The notes beneath the pieces were generated by a model. The model had not been told where the DNA came from and made no database searches. It saw only the letters and a program-made list of their open reading frames with translations. A DNA stretch of 53,500 nucleotides from Lentisphaeraceae bacterium. Its GTDB lineage: Bacteria > Verrucomicrobiota > Lentisphaeria > Lentisphaerales > Lentisphaeraceae. The translations under genes were made by a program, and so were the position numbers. Below are positions 27,677 through 36,672 of this stretch, one piece after another (positions within the stretch are counted from its first letter, which is position 1; the number at the start of each line of letters is the position of its first letter). The DNA lies in NCBI GenBank assembly GCA_021232515.1, contig JAJPOQ010000044.1, positions 1 to 53,500 of the forward strand, written 5' to 3'.

Positions 27677-28381
27677 GTGAAATATTTTCTTATCTTATTA
27701 CTGACTTCGACGATACTTGTTGCAGATCAAAAGCCAATTTATATTTTGCCTTTAGGTGACTCCATAACTCAGGGAGGTAAAACTGGCCGCAATGAATTTA
27801 CTTACAGGTATCCACTCTTTTGTAAGTTAAAGGATTCAGGAGTGAACTTTGACTTCATAGGTTCTTTAAAAACAGGACTTCATAAAGATGCAAAGTGGCC
27901 AAACTATAAAGACTGGAAGTTCGATCACGACCATGAAGGTCACTATGGCTGGAAGACCCAAGCAATTTTAGATAAGCTTCCCAGTTGGAGTGAAAAGTAT
28001 AAAAATGCACCGGATATCGCTCTTATTCATTTAGGGACTAATGATCAGAAGTCGAAAAAGCCTTATGAAAATATCGCCAAACCTCTTGAAGGAATTATTA
28101 ACCACTTAAGAAGTTTAAACCCAAAAGTTGTAGTTCTGGTGGGGCACTTAAACTTTAATAGCGGAGATGCTGTAAAGATACGCACTGCAGTCGAAAAGAT
28201 GGCCAAGAAAGTTTCTACAAAAAGTTCACCAGTTGTTACTGTTCATATGTATGAAAACTGGCAGCCGAATCCGAAAAAAACGGGTGCGGATACTTTTGAT
28301 TGGGCTCACCCCAACGAACAGGGACAAGAGAAAATGGCGGTAAAATGGTTTGATGCGATGCAGCCATATTTGAAGAAGTAG
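27677..28381 (+). CDS. Secreted SGNH/GDSL hydrolase
   Basis: An esterase or deacetylase-like enzyme of 234 residues, starting at GTG with an AAGGAG ribosome site. A signal peptide (KYFLILLLTSTILVADQ) leads out of the cytoplasm. All four SGNH blocks are kept: GDS with S29, the GTND block with N122, and the D208-x2-H211 pair in DWAHPNEQG; the glycine block lies between. The substrate is unknown; acetylated polysaccharide is a common one. It is translated after the prepilin-like gene. The intact triad is in contrast to the SGNH-like domain of the anti-sigma protein at 39096-41039. Confidence 0.87.
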   Translation: MKYFLILLLTSTILVADQKPIYILPLGDSITQGGKTGRNEFTYRYPLFCKLKDSGVNFDFIGSLKTGLHKDAKWPNYKDWKFDHDHEGHYGWKTQAILDKLPSWSEKYKNAPDIALIHLGTNDQKSKKPYENIAKPLEGIINHLRSLNPKVVVLVGHLNFNSGDAVKIRTAVEKMAKKVSTKSSPVVTVHMYENWQPNPKKTGADTFDWAHPNEQGQEKMAVKWFDAMQPYLKK

Positions 28382-28482
28382 CTTTTTATTCGACTTATAA
28401 AGTCATGATTAGTATTTTGAATTAAAGTTTCCTTCACCTTGTTGATCTTTAGGTACTTCATTAAGATAAAAGTTCATAGACC

Positions 28483-28511
28483 GTGGGATTTGCCTTTGAT
28501 GTTTATATAGA
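28483..28511 (+). promoter_or_regulatory. Promoter C of the local ECF regulon
   Basis: CGTGGGATT, 13 bases, TATATAGA. The -35-like box is exact; the -10-like box deviates at positions 5 and 7 of the consensus TATNCATA. It ends 25 bases before ATG 28537. Confidence 0.7.
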
Positions 28512-28536
28512 TTTAAATGAACTTTAAGGACCATTC

Positions 28537-29520
28537 ATGAATTTTAGCAAAGATCTATCGCGTCGAGATATAATCAAACTTGCTGGCGTCGCGGCACTCA
28601 CTAGCCCTTTTACCTCTTGTACTAGCTCTCAAAATTCCAAAATTAAGCTTTCTCTGGCAGAGTATTCTTTCCACAGAAGTCTTTATGCCGCTAACCCTAA
28701 AGCAAATCGTTATAATATACCGAGTGCGGGAAATACGGCTCTTGAGCACTTAGATTTTGCGAAAGCGACAAGACAACTCGGTATAGATGGAGCGGAGTAT
28801 GTAAACTTCTTCTTCCCTGAGATGAACTTTACGCCTGCTTATTTAAAAGAGATGAACAAGCGAGCAGATGATAATGGTATCGACAATGTATTGATCATGG
28901 TTGGTCGCGAAGGAAACTTAGGGAATCCAGATAGTAAAGCTCGTAAGCAAGCTTTAGAGAATCACAAGAAGTGGATAGTCGCAGCTGCAGAACTTGGCTG
29001 TCACTGTATACGAGTAGATGCAAAAGGCACTGGCGATGCTCAAGAACAGATTAAAAATATTGGCGATAGCCTTCATCAATTAGCTTCATATGCCGATCAG
29101 TATAAACTCGATATAACGGTTGAAAATCACGGTGGCTTATCTTCAAATGGAGACTGGTTAGTCAAGTGCATCAAGGCAGCTGACCACAAAAGAGTTGGTA
29201 CTTTGCCTGACTATGGAAACTTCTACGATTCTGAGCAGAAGAAGTTCTTTGACCCCTATGAAGGAACCCAAAAGATGTTGCCTTATGCGAAAGCAGTAAG
29301 CGCCAAGACTTATGATTTAGTACCGGGGACAGAGGCAACTATGCGTCATCCTGAAAAAGGTTATGAGTTAGACTTTAAGAGACTAGTGAAAATGACTCTA
29401 GAAAGTGGCTACAATGGTTATATCGGCATTGAGTACGAGGGTGGCGATAAGATCAAAGAGAAAGCCGGCATACTTATGACTAAGCGTCTTTTAGAAAAAT
29501 ACATCGCAGAATTTAGTTAA
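28537..29520 (+). CDS. Sugar phosphate isomerase/epimerase-like TIM-barrel protein, exported
   Basis: A 327-residue protein of the xylose-isomerase-like TIM-barrel family, which includes sugar epimerases and isomerases that use a divalent metal. Conserved pieces include the VENHGGLSSNG loop, LPDYGNF and IGIEYEGG, with a Glu, Asp, His and Glu that may bind the metal. The N-terminus has a twin-arginine signal (LSRRDIIKLAGVAALTSP), so it is probably exported folded; the following SC may also allow lipid anchoring. AAGGACC precedes the ATG. Under promoter C, it is cotranscribed with the propeller gene nine bases further. The substrate is unknown. Confidence 0.82.
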   Translation: MNFSKDLSRRDIIKLAGVAALTSPFTSCTSSQNSKIKLSLAEYSFHRSLYAANPKANRYNIPSAGNTALEHLDFAKATRQLGIDGAEYVNFFFPEMNFTPAYLKEMNKRADDNGIDNVLIMVGREGNLGNPDSKARKQALENHKKWIVAAAELGCHCIRVDAKGTGDAQEQIKNIGDSLHQLASYADQYKLDITVENHGGLSSNGDWLVKCIKAADHKRVGTLPDYGNFYDSEQKKFFDPYEGTQKMLPYAKAVSAKTYDLVPGTEATMRHPEKGYELDFKRLVKMTLESGYNGYIGIEYEGGDKIKEKAGILMTKRLLEKYIAEFS

Positions 29521-29529
29521 GGAAAAATA

Positions 29530-30501
29530 ATGAAGATTAAAATAACACTCTTATTACTTAGTTTATGTACGAGCCTATTGGCAGATGGTTACTTTGTTTC
29601 TATCGGCAACGGAGCTCACAGGATGTACTCAAAAGACGGCATAACTTGGACTGATCATACGTTTCTTGGCAAGCCTGGTCATGATCAAAATGACTTGAAA
29701 GGCCTTGCTCATGGAAATGACGTGACTGTAGTTATAGGTGGCTACTTTAAGTCAAATATTTTCGTGACAGAAGACGGAAAGAAATGGGAGAAAATCAATT
29801 TCAATATTGGGGTTCTTAGTGGAGTCATTTTTCATAAGAAGAAATTTTATATTTTTAATGAAGGAGGCCGTATGGCTTCTTCTAAAGATGGACGTAAATG
29901 GAAAGATATCGCCAATGCGAAAGTTGGTTCTTGGGCCAAAGAAGAAGCAAAAAAGCTCGGTATAGATAAACTCAAGTACAACATTCGTATGTGGAAGGTT
30001 GCCAACGATACTTTTGTTGGAGCAGGCGATAACGGTGTTATTTGTACGACCAAAGACTTTAAAAAGTTTAAGATGCAGAAAGTCGGTGGCGATGTGCACC
30101 GCTTTAGACTAGCAAGTAATGGCAAGGTCTTTGTTGCGGCTGATAACACCAAAACGGCTCAAAAAGCATTTTACTCGACAGACGGCATAGAGTGGCAGGA
30201 CATAAGTCCAAAATTATCTGGACGCGAGAAGATCAAAGATGTTGTCTTCGACGGCGAAAGATTTATCATGAAAATTCAAGATTATGGTTTGGAGTCAACA
30301 GACGGCAAGAACTGGAAGAAGATCAAGAGAGCGACTTTTCCTGGAACATTGATAACTACTCCGAAAGCTTATTTCTCAGCAGGTCCTTGGTACTCATATA
30401 CGAAGAAGCCAAAAGTATCTTTTGATAAAGGTAAAACTTGGAAAGACTGCAAGTTCCCTGCAGAAGCCGCTATGCGCTATGTGCTTTATATCGAGAATTA
30501 A
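29530..30501 (+). CDS. Secreted BNR/propeller-type repeat protein
   Basis: A 323-residue paralogue of the protein at 25782, with a signal peptide (KIKITLLLLSLCTSLLADG) and repeats of the (S/T)-x-DG-x-x-W type: YSKDGITWTD, TEDGKKWEK, SSKDGRKWKD, STDGIEWQD, STDGKNWKK. AAGGAA precedes its ATG. It is the second gene in the promoter C operon after the TIM-barrel protein. The family as a whole suggests a beta-propeller; a role in binding carbohydrate is only a guess. A strong hairpin terminator follows at 30533-30564. Confidence 0.78.
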   Translation: MKIKITLLLLSLCTSLLADGYFVSIGNGAHRMYSKDGITWTDHTFLGKPGHDQNDLKGLAHGNDVTVVIGGYFKSNIFVTEDGKKWEKINFNIGVLSGVIFHKKKFYIFNEGGRMASSKDGRKWKDIANAKVGSWAKEEAKKLGIDKLKYNIRMWKVANDTFVGAGDNGVICTTKDFKKFKMQKVGGDVHRFRLASNGKVFVAADNTKTAQKAFYSTDGIEWQDISPKLSGREKIKDVVFDGERFIMKIQDYGLESTDGKNWKKIKRATFPGTLITTPKAYFSAGPWYSYTKKPKVSFDKGKTWKDCKFPAEAAMRYVLYIEN

Positions 30502-30532
30502 ATAGATCTAACACTTGGTATGTATGGAAGAG

Positions 30533-30564
30533 AAGTCCCCGTTTGTGCAAGCGGGGACTTTTTT
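30533..30564 (+). terminator. Intrinsic terminator, working in both directions
   Basis: A GC-rich nine-base-pair stem AAGTCCCCG / CGGGGACTT, with loop of ten bases, followed on the plus strand by TTTTT and on the minus strand by an A/T-rich stretch. It closes the operon from promoter C, and lies between the convergent genes at 29530 and 30563, so it may serve both. Confidence 0.85.
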
Positions 30565-31270
30565 ACTTCAATTGCTTAGAAAGAAACCATTTGTAAAGAG
30601 AGTCTTGTTCATAGGTCTCAGTCCAGCTGTCATGAGTGGCTTCTGGATAAAGCTTTAGACTAACGTCGGCTTTTAGTTTGGTTAATTCTTTGTACATGTC
30701 GATGGTTTCACTAGCTGGGATGACTTTATCTTTTAAGCCGTGAAAGAGTTTAATTGGCATATGTTTAACTCTTTTTGCATATGCTTTAGGAACTGAAGCA
30801 GCACACACAAGAGCCATAGCCGCAAAGGTGTCTGGGTAGTTCATCGCTAATCGCCAAGCACCATACCCACCACGACTCATGCCACTTAAGTAAATTCTTT
30901 TTGGATCAACATTATTCGTTGAGATGATTTCTTGAAGGAGATTATAGACTGCTTGGTCGTCCCAAAAACCTCTCTTATATGGATTTTGAGGCGCAAGTAC
31001 ATAAAATGGGAAGTCTTTACCAGCGGCAATTAACTTTGCCGGACCATGAGTTTTTATGGCTTCTGGATTATCACCACTTTCTCCACCTCCATGCAGGAAC
31101 AGTAGTAATGGAACTTTTTCACTTAAGGCTTCTTTCGGAGTGTAAAGAAAGTAGTTCATCTCAACTGCAGAAGTGACTGTTGTCCTAGTTTCGAAAATGC
31201 CCGGAGTAGATTGAGTTGAACAGCCCAAGAAAAGTGTTGTGATGATGGAAAGAAGAATGAAATTTTTCAT
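30563..31270 (-). CDS. Lipoprotein esterase/phospholipase-type alpha/beta hydrolase
   Basis: A 235-residue alpha/beta hydrolase similar to the dienelactone hydrolase, phospholipase/carboxylesterase and Esterase_phb (PHB depolymerase) groups. The lipobox FLGC at about residue 16 indicates a lipoprotein. The oxyanion region is FLHGGGESGD, the nucleophile lies in SGMSRGGYGAW, and the C-terminal EATHDSW holds the histidine. It is expected to cut ester bonds at the cell surface. It lies downstream of the DUF1592 operon on the same strand but is separated by about 100 bases with a hairpin at 31312-31344, so it may be transcribed on its own; no C(G/A)TGGGAT site is found before it. Confidence 0.82.
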   Translation of the reverse strand: MKNFILLSIITTLFLGCSTQSTPGIFETRTTVTSAVEMNYFLYTPKEALSEKVPLLLFLHGGGESGDNPEAIKTHGPAKLIAAGKDFPFYVLAPQNPYKRGFWDDQAVYNLLQEIISTNNVDPKRIYLSGMSRGGYGAWRLAMNYPDTFAAMALVCAASVPKAYAKRVKHMPIKLFHGLKDKVIPASETIDMYKELTKLKADVSLKLYPEATHDSWTETYEQDSLYKWFLSKQLK

Positions 31271-31311
31271 GATGGAAAGTAAAGCCTAAGTTATTCAGAG
31301 GCGATTACTAT

Positions 31312-31344
31312 AAAGGCAACCTCTTCTTAAGAAAAGAGGCTGCT
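31312..31344 (-). terminator. Probable hairpin terminator after the DUF1592 operon
   Basis: Read on the minus strand, an imperfect stem GCAGCCTCTT / AAGAGGTTGC with a loop around TTCTTAAG is followed by CTTTAT. The stem is good but the T-run is weak. It stands between the last gene of the operon (31373) and the esterase gene (start 31270). Confidence 0.4.
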
Positions 31345-31372
31345 AGTATTTTCCCATGAGTGAATTTGAAAG

Positions 31373-32245
31373 TTAGGAGAGTTCTCCAGCGCCAACTGTC
31401 GTGATAGCACCTTTGAGATTATCGACTTGTTCCCAACGTATGGCATCTCGAGAAGTAAATATCTTACCTTTCCATTTCGCGCCGACATACAGGCCGTTTG
31501 AGTAGGTGACGAGATACGGAGCGTCGTTGTTTGGAACTCGCTTCCAGCTTTTGCCATTTTGTGAAAAGTAGGTTGCGCCTAGACCAACTCCGACAAACTG
31601 TTTGCCATCAAAAAATATAGAATTGATATGTTCGCCTTCTTCACCAACTTCTGGTTTTGACCAAGACAATCCATCTTTCGTGGACATGCGCATGCCGTGT
31701 AAGCCACAGCCAACAAAGACGCCATTTCCATAAGCTATGTCGACTAAGGTTTCGCTTACTTTGGTGTCTTTCGCTTCTTTCCATTCATAAGGAGTAGAAG
31801 CGACTGTTTTGAGCCCATAGTCACCAACGGTAACAATGATCTTGCCGTTTGTGGCGCACCTTTTAAACATCTTTTTGCCAGAGAGTGTTTTTGGATCAGA
31901 CCACTTCAAGCCGTCAGAGGATTCACATAAAAGAGGTTTCGTTTGGGCGATGTTTGTTGAGTCTCCGCCGACAGTGAAGAACTTTGAACCATGGTAAAAT
32001 GCCATCTTTGGACTTTTGCCATAGCCAACATCTTTACTCGCGCGTTCCCACTTACTACCATTTTTTGAACTATTGAAAATAGCATGGCCACCGCGACTTC
32101 CGCCGATGATACACTGCTTATTGCCAAAGACGATATACTTATAAGTGTCGCCTTCTTTTCCGGTTGTTTCTTTCCATCGCTTGCCGTCTTTTGAAGTTGC
32201 GAAGAAACCGTTTAGACCAGCAACTATAAATGTTGGTTTAGCCAT
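31373..32245 (-). CDS. BNR/propeller-type repeat protein without signal peptide
   Basis: A 290-residue paralogue of the propeller proteins at 25782 and 29530, with repeats TSKDGKRWKE, SKNGSKWER, SSDGLKWSD, STKDGLSWSK and SQNGKSWKR. Unlike the other two it starts MAKPTFIVAGLNGFFATS, with no signal peptide, although similar proteins would be expected outside the cell. It may be retained inside or carried out with a partner. It starts two bases after the end of the DUF1552 gene and is the last of the three-gene operon from promoter D. Perhaps the DUF1552 protein, with its export signal, binds it. Confidence 0.75.
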   Translation of the reverse strand: MAKPTFIVAGLNGFFATSKDGKRWKETTGKEGDTYKYIVFGNKQCIIGGSRGGHAIFNSSKNGSKWERASKDVGYGKSPKMAFYHGSKFFTVGGDSTNIAQTKPLLCESSDGLKWSDPKTLSGKKMFKRCATNGKIIVTVGDYGLKTVASTPYEWKEAKDTKVSETLVDIAYGNGVFVGCGLHGMRMSTKDGLSWSKPEVGEEGEHINSIFFDGKQFVGVGLGATYFSQNGKSWKRVPNNDAPYLVTYSNGLYVGAKWKGKIFTSRDAIRWEQVDNLKGAITTVGAGELS

Positions 32246-32247
32246 GA

Positions 32248-33675
32248 TTAACCTAGCCCCGGAATCTTACCTGAGTAACGGGCATTTTTTGCAGTCTTCG
32301 AGTTGCCGAACTCTTTGCAGTCAACGCCCATTCTTGCGGCCATTTCCATATACAGATTTGCTGTTGGTGTTTTGCTATCACATTGAACATGATAACCAGT
32401 TTTAATGGTGCCTTGAGCGTTGCCAACCATCATCATTGGATAATCGTTACGACCATGGCCGCCATTTGACATGTATGAAGTGTAAAGCATCATTGTGTTA
32501 TCGAGTAGTGAGCTGCCGCCTTCATCGATCATTTTCATCTTAAGAGCCATACGACCGAACAGCTTTGTATACCATTCGTGAATTTGACGACAACCTTCGC
32601 GTGAAATAGGATCGGCGTCCTCAACTCTGCGAGCATTTCCTTGATGCTCTAAAGTATGTGCGTGAGTCTCATAACCAACAGTGACAACTCCAGGGAACTG
32701 AGCTCCGTCGGAACCTAGAGAAAGAGTACAGACTCTGGTAGTGTCAGTTTGGAAAGCAAGGATCATAAGGTCACAGAAGATTGAGAAATACTTCTCATGG
32801 AGTTCTGGATCTTTTTGCCAGTGTCTGACCATCTCTTTAGCGTAACCAGCTTCAGTTGCTTTGGTCATGACTAACTTAGAAGATCGTTTGCCCGGAGCAA
32901 CAGCGTCGAGTTGTTCTTGTTCTACTCTTTGCTCAAAAAGTTGTAGCCTTTTTTCAACAGAGTGAACGGACTCGATGTACTGATCAAGTCGTTGTTTATC
33001 CGCTCCAGAAACTATTCGTCTAAGACTTTTTGCTTCTTCGCGAACGAGGTCGACGACGTAACTTTCGTAGCTATCTCGCTTAGCTGTTTTTTGAACTCTT
33101 TTGGAAACTACAGCAGCTCGTCTATTCCAGTTTGGTGCGACCGGTTTACGCCCTTTGAACATACGCTCAAAAGCTAGGCGCATATTTCCTTCATATGGAA
33201 CAGATGTACCGTCAGCTTTAAATGAGAAAGTCGCTTCGCCATTACTTGTTCCGAGCTCAAGTGATTGATAGATGTGGTCTTGTGGTAAGCTATTTGCAAC
33301 CAGTTGATCGATAGAGATAGATGGCGCAAACTTACCGTTTACTTTTTGAACTCCAGCATCACATGTAAGGTGAACATTGGCGCAGTGGTTGTGAGCGTTA
33401 TTTCCTTTGCCGCCTTCTTGAGAAAGACCACTAACAATAGTTATGTCTCTTTTTATCGGCTCTAAAGTTCTCATGATCGATGGAAGCTTATCGAGCTTAC
33501 CTTTCTTCTTAGGTACCCAAGACTCGAGAACGGTGCCACCTTTAACTGTGACTATTCCCATTCTCAGAGGTGGACGACCAGTTCTTTTAGATGTCGCGGC
33601 ATTTACAGACTCAAGGAATGGCAGTCCCATGAGAGCACCTGCACCTTGGATGAATTTCTTACGGTCTATTCTCAT
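32248..33675 (-). CDS. DUF1552 family protein with export signal
   Basis: A 475-residue protein of the DUF1552 family, which occurs in many copies in planctomycetes and relatives next to DUF1592-type cytochrome proteins. The N-terminus DRKKFIQGAGALMGLPFLES looks like a Tat-type signal, though with Arg-Lys in place of Arg-Arg. Typical blocks are SQEGGKGNNAHNHCAN, MLYTSYMSNGGHGRNDYP and the final part. The function is unknown; with its partner it is suspected to act in polysaccharide breakdown. It overlaps the end of the DUF1592-type gene by four bases (ATGA) and is followed by the propeller gene after two bases. Confidence 0.88.
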   Translation of the reverse strand: MRIDRKKFIQGAGALMGLPFLESVNAATSKRTGRPPLRMGIVTVKGGTVLESWVPKKKGKLDKLPSIMRTLEPIKRDITIVSGLSQEGGKGNNAHNHCANVHLTCDAGVQKVNGKFAPSISIDQLVANSLPQDHIYQSLELGTSNGEATFSFKADGTSVPYEGNMRLAFERMFKGRKPVAPNWNRRAAVVSKRVQKTAKRDSYESYVVDLVREEAKSLRRIVSGADKQRLDQYIESVHSVEKRLQLFEQRVEQEQLDAVAPGKRSSKLVMTKATEAGYAKEMVRHWQKDPELHEKYFSIFCDLMILAFQTDTTRVCTLSLGSDGAQFPGVVTVGYETHAHTLEHQGNARRVEDADPISREGCRQIHEWYTKLFGRMALKMKMIDEGGSSLLDNTMMLYTSYMSNGGHGRNDYPMMMVGNAQGTIKTGYHVQCDSKTPTANLYMEMAARMGVDCKEFGNSKTAKNARYSGKIPGLG

Positions 33676-35954
33676 TTTGTACCTCCATCATTTTGGGCAT
33701 CGTTTGAAGCGTAGTAATTTTCGATATTTTTTCTAAACATAAATGGTCTACTTTTGACGACCTCGAGAATAACAGCAGAGAATCTGTAGTCTGCTTTTTT
33801 AATGTTCTCGACGGCGTTTTTTACAGTTAGTTCATCGTAGTATTGTAGATTTCTACCAATGGCGTAACTGAGCATTTTCGAATATAGATTTTTGACAAAT
33901 ATGTCCTTACGAGAAAGTATGATGTCCTTAAGCTGATGAGCACCATCGACTTTTTGGCCATTTGGCAAAATTCCGGTGGTATCCAGTGGCTGGCCATGGT
34001 TGTCAGTACGCCAACGACCGATTGCATCGTAGTTGTCTAGAGCAAAGCCAAGAGGGTCCATTTTTTTATGGCAAACTGCACAACTCGCATCTGACACATG
34101 TTGACCAAGTTTTTCGCGGAATGAGGCCGGCGCTTTGCCTTTTTTATCTTTAGGTAGAGGCGCTATGTCTGCCGGTGGTTCAGGGATCTTTGTACCTAAG
34201 ATAACCTCAGCAACCCACATGCCCCGAGCTGTTGGTTTTGTTCTGTTTGTATGAGAGGTCATAGCGAGTATCGAGCCCATACCGAGAATTCCACCGCGAT
34301 TATCTTCAGGTTTTAAGATGACTTTTTGCAGCTTTTTACCGGAGACATTTGGGATGTTATAGTGCTTAGCTAAAGGCTCATTTAGGAAAGTGAAGTCAGA
34401 GTCCAAAAAGTTAATTACACTAAGATCTTGATGGATGATCTCCTCAATAAATTTTTCGGTTTCGTCTTTCATCGCATTTTTCAAAGCATTGTTAAAAGAA
34501 GGATACTCACGGGTACCTGGAAGTGCTCTTCGAACTTTACCAAACTCAAGCCACTCTTCCATAAAGTTTTCGACAAGAGCGTTGGATTTGTGATCGTGTA
34601 GCATGCGGCTTACTTGAGATTCGAGATTTCCCGATTTACTCAGGTTTCCAGCAACAGCAGTTTTTATGAGTTCATCATCTGGCATAGTTGACCAAAGGAA
34701 ATATGAGAGGCGGTTTGCAAGTTCTAAGTCAGTTACTTGATAGACCTCGCCAGAGTTTTCTGGAGCTTGGTTCTTTTCAATTCTGTTAAGAAAGAAAGGT
34801 GAAACCAAGATAGGTTTGAGAGATCTCACTAAGGACTCTTTAAAACTCATTTTCTTCTTTTTTCTAAGATAAAGGTAAAGAGCGTAGAGCTTCTTTACTT
34901 CACTTGCAGAAACAGAACGACGATATGCTTTTGAAAGAGTGATTTTTAGAAACTTTGACGCATTGCTATTTGTTTCTGGCTGATAGGCTTTAAAGAGTTT
35001 AGCGAGAGCTTTTTTATCTTTGACGAGCTTCTCGATTATTTTGTCAGCAGATGTGAAGTACTTCTCAATGAGTAGTGGCGAGATCTGCATGGTTGCAGCC
35101 AAGTTACTAAAGGCTTTGACGTTTGTCTCTTTTTTGATACCGACTTCTTGATTGACGTTAAAGTTTATGCCAAGCAAAGAATTAACGGTTCGGTTGTACT
35201 CATCTGTAGTTAATTGACGAATAACGGCTGGACCGGGGTCTTGAAAGATAGGATCAGAGTAGTCTTTCTTTTCGATGTATTGAGTAATCCAGTGCAGTAG
35301 AGTTTTGCGGTCTTCCTCCATAAAACCAGTCTTCTTTGGTTTAGGAGGCATATCTTCATTTAGAAGTGTTTCTTTCATGATGATAAACTCTTCACCATTT
35401 TCGATCATTTGTTGTGAGCTTTTATATAAAGTTAGATCGACATCGCCCTTAGTTTTCTCTTCACCATGACAACGATTGCAGTGTTTTTCGAACAGAGGTT
35501 TTATATGAGCGTTGAAACTTTCAAGTCTACCTTCTTTGCTTCCTTCAAAAGGATTCGTCGGGTATTTACCTGCTAACCAATTTTGTCTGAAAGTAGCTTC
35601 TTCCACTTCTTCAGTTTGTAGCTCTGTAGGAATAACCTTTTTTGCTGCAGGTGGTGGAGTCTTTTTTTTCTCTTCTATACTAGGCTGTACAGGAGTTCTT
35701 CTTGCCAGTTGTATTTGCTTCATTACAGGTTCGTAGGCAAAGAATGTACCCGCACCAAGAATTAGCAAAACAATCCAAGGTAGAGGACTTTTTGATTTCT
35801 TCTTAGTCGTTCTAGGACGCCTGACCTGATGAATGTTTATTTTCGAAATACTACCAGATTTCTCAGGACTTTTAACAATAATTTTTGGTTTAGCTTTTAC
35901 GCTCATTTTACACTTTCTCTCACATAGCTTTGATATGAACCTGCACTGACTCAT
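33672..35954 (-). CDS. DUF1587/1592/1588/1585-type protein with cytochrome c-like motif
   Basis: A 760-residue protein from ATG 35954 (or 744 residues from ATG 35906). A membrane helix (PLPWIVLLILGAGTFFAYEP) lies near the start. Then come a haem-binding-like CNRCH motif and the chain of planctomycete-type domains: DUF1587 (TTDEYNRTVNSLLGI), DUF1595, DUF1592 (LANRLSYFLWSTMPDDEL), DUF1588 (RGGILGMGSILAMTSHTNRTKPTARG) and DUF1585 (CAVCHKKMDPLGFALDNYDAIGRWR). Its role is unknown; it may move electrons. A longer frame to 36002 is rejected because its start codon lies inside the promoter D box. It is the first gene of the operon with DUF1552 and propeller genes. Confidence 0.88.
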   Translation of the reverse strand: MSQCRFISKLCERKCKMSVKAKPKIIVKSPEKSGSISKINIHQVRRPRTTKKKSKSPLPWIVLLILGAGTFFAYEPVMKQIQLARRTPVQPSIEEKKKTPPPAAKKVIPTELQTEEVEEATFRQNWLAGKYPTNPFEGSKEGRLESFNAHIKPLFEKHCNRCHGEEKTKGDVDLTLYKSSQQMIENGEEFIIMKETLLNEDMPPKPKKTGFMEEDRKTLLHWITQYIEKKDYSDPIFQDPGPAVIRQLTTDEYNRTVNSLLGINFNVNQEVGIKKETNVKAFSNLAATMQISPLLIEKYFTSADKIIEKLVKDKKALAKLFKAYQPETNSNASKFLKITLSKAYRRSVSASEVKKLYALYLYLRKKKKMSFKESLVRSLKPILVSPFFLNRIEKNQAPENSGEVYQVTDLELANRLSYFLWSTMPDDELIKTAVAGNLSKSGNLESQVSRMLHDHKSNALVENFMEEWLEFGKVRRALPGTREYPSFNNALKNAMKDETEKFIEEIIHQDLSVINFLDSDFTFLNEPLAKHYNIPNVSGKKLQKVILKPEDNRGGILGMGSILAMTSHTNRTKPTARGMWVAEVILGTKIPEPPADIAPLPKDKKGKAPASFREKLGQHVSDASCAVCHKKMDPLGFALDNYDAIGRWRTDNHGQPLDTTGILPNGQKVDGAHQLKDIILSRKDIFVKNLYSKMLSYAIGRNLQYYDELTVKNAVENIKKADYRFSAVILEVVKSRPFMFRKNIENYYASNDAQNDGGTK

Positions 35955-35973
35955 ATCTGTTTCTCTCTTGCTA

Positions 35974-36002
35974 TATGGATAAAAGAGTAGAAGGAATCCC
36001 AC
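35974..36002 (-). promoter_or_regulatory. Promoter D of the local ECF regulon
   Basis: On the minus strand: CGTGGGATT, 13 bases, TATCCATA. It lies 19 bases before ATG 35954 and directs the DUF1592-DUF1552-propeller operon. This distance resembles that of promoter A, and supports the corrected start of the first gene. Confidence 0.8.
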
Positions 36003-36171
36003 GGTAAGTTTGAGGAAAATAAATTTTTTATAAAAGGTGCATCAAGAATGGATAGAAGGTAGATGAGCTTAAAAGGCTCTATTTTTGTAAGAAGAATTGT
36101 TTTGGCTAAAACTTTTAGATATAAATGTGAGATCAGTAGGGCTTGTAGACCCTATTGTATAGATGGAAGGC

Positions 36172-36672
36172 CTAAATCTTGATTTTTGCAGCTTCTTCGG
36201 TGACAATATTTGTTAGGCCTTGAATGTTGTTGATAGATTCTTTTTCTAGAAGCCAGCGTTGGCCTATTCTAAGTGCAGTAGCTTCAACTTTAGACTTAAG
36301 TATTTCGTCTTCGATCGAGTCTATGTCAGCGACACTAACGATACCCATCATGCGTCTTAAGAATTTAGTGCCTCCATGACCGGCAACATCCTTTAAAAAT
36401 CGAGCTAGGTATCTTTTTCTGAATTGAGCAAAAGCTTTATCACCATCAGGAAAATCCCAATATTTTTCAGGAACTAATTCACCTTGGTTGTTTTTGAGCC
36501 ACGTTTCGTCAAACTTACGCGCAAACTCTAGCCAAATATTTGTGACGGTCTCTAAGATGTACGCTTGGTGATTTTCACGTTTTTCATTATTTGGAGTATG
36601 GGCAAAATGTGAGAGATATTCATGGATGGACTCTGAGTTTAACCTAGCTTTAAATGAGAATTTTATGATCAG
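36172..36672 (-). pseudogene. mtnK: C-terminal remnant of methylthioribose kinase, without normal start
   Basis: A minus-strand frame opens after a TAG at 36678-36680 and stays open for about 166 codons to TAG at 36172-36174. It has no ATG, GTG or TTG before RRMMG (about codon 106). The sequence AGHGGTKFLRRMMGIVSVAD followed by IDSIED is the conserved C-terminal block of MtnK (G-x-x-GTE-x-(I/L)RR-x-x-G-x-x-x-VAD), which phosphorylates 5-methylthioribose in methionine salvage. MtnK has about 400 residues; here the N-terminal lobe and catalytic loop are missing. It is thus probably a 5'-truncated pseudogene. AGGAG just before CTG 36672, ATC and ATA 36666 leaves a small possibility of a non-AUG start. 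It fills most of the gap 36003-36756; the 170 bases downstream hold nothing I recognise. Confidence 0.65.

Noticed and set aside
33443..33736. Plus-strand frame of about 97 codons opposite the DUF1552 gene
   Set aside because: Antisense to a strongly conserved family, without a ribosome site or recognisable composition.
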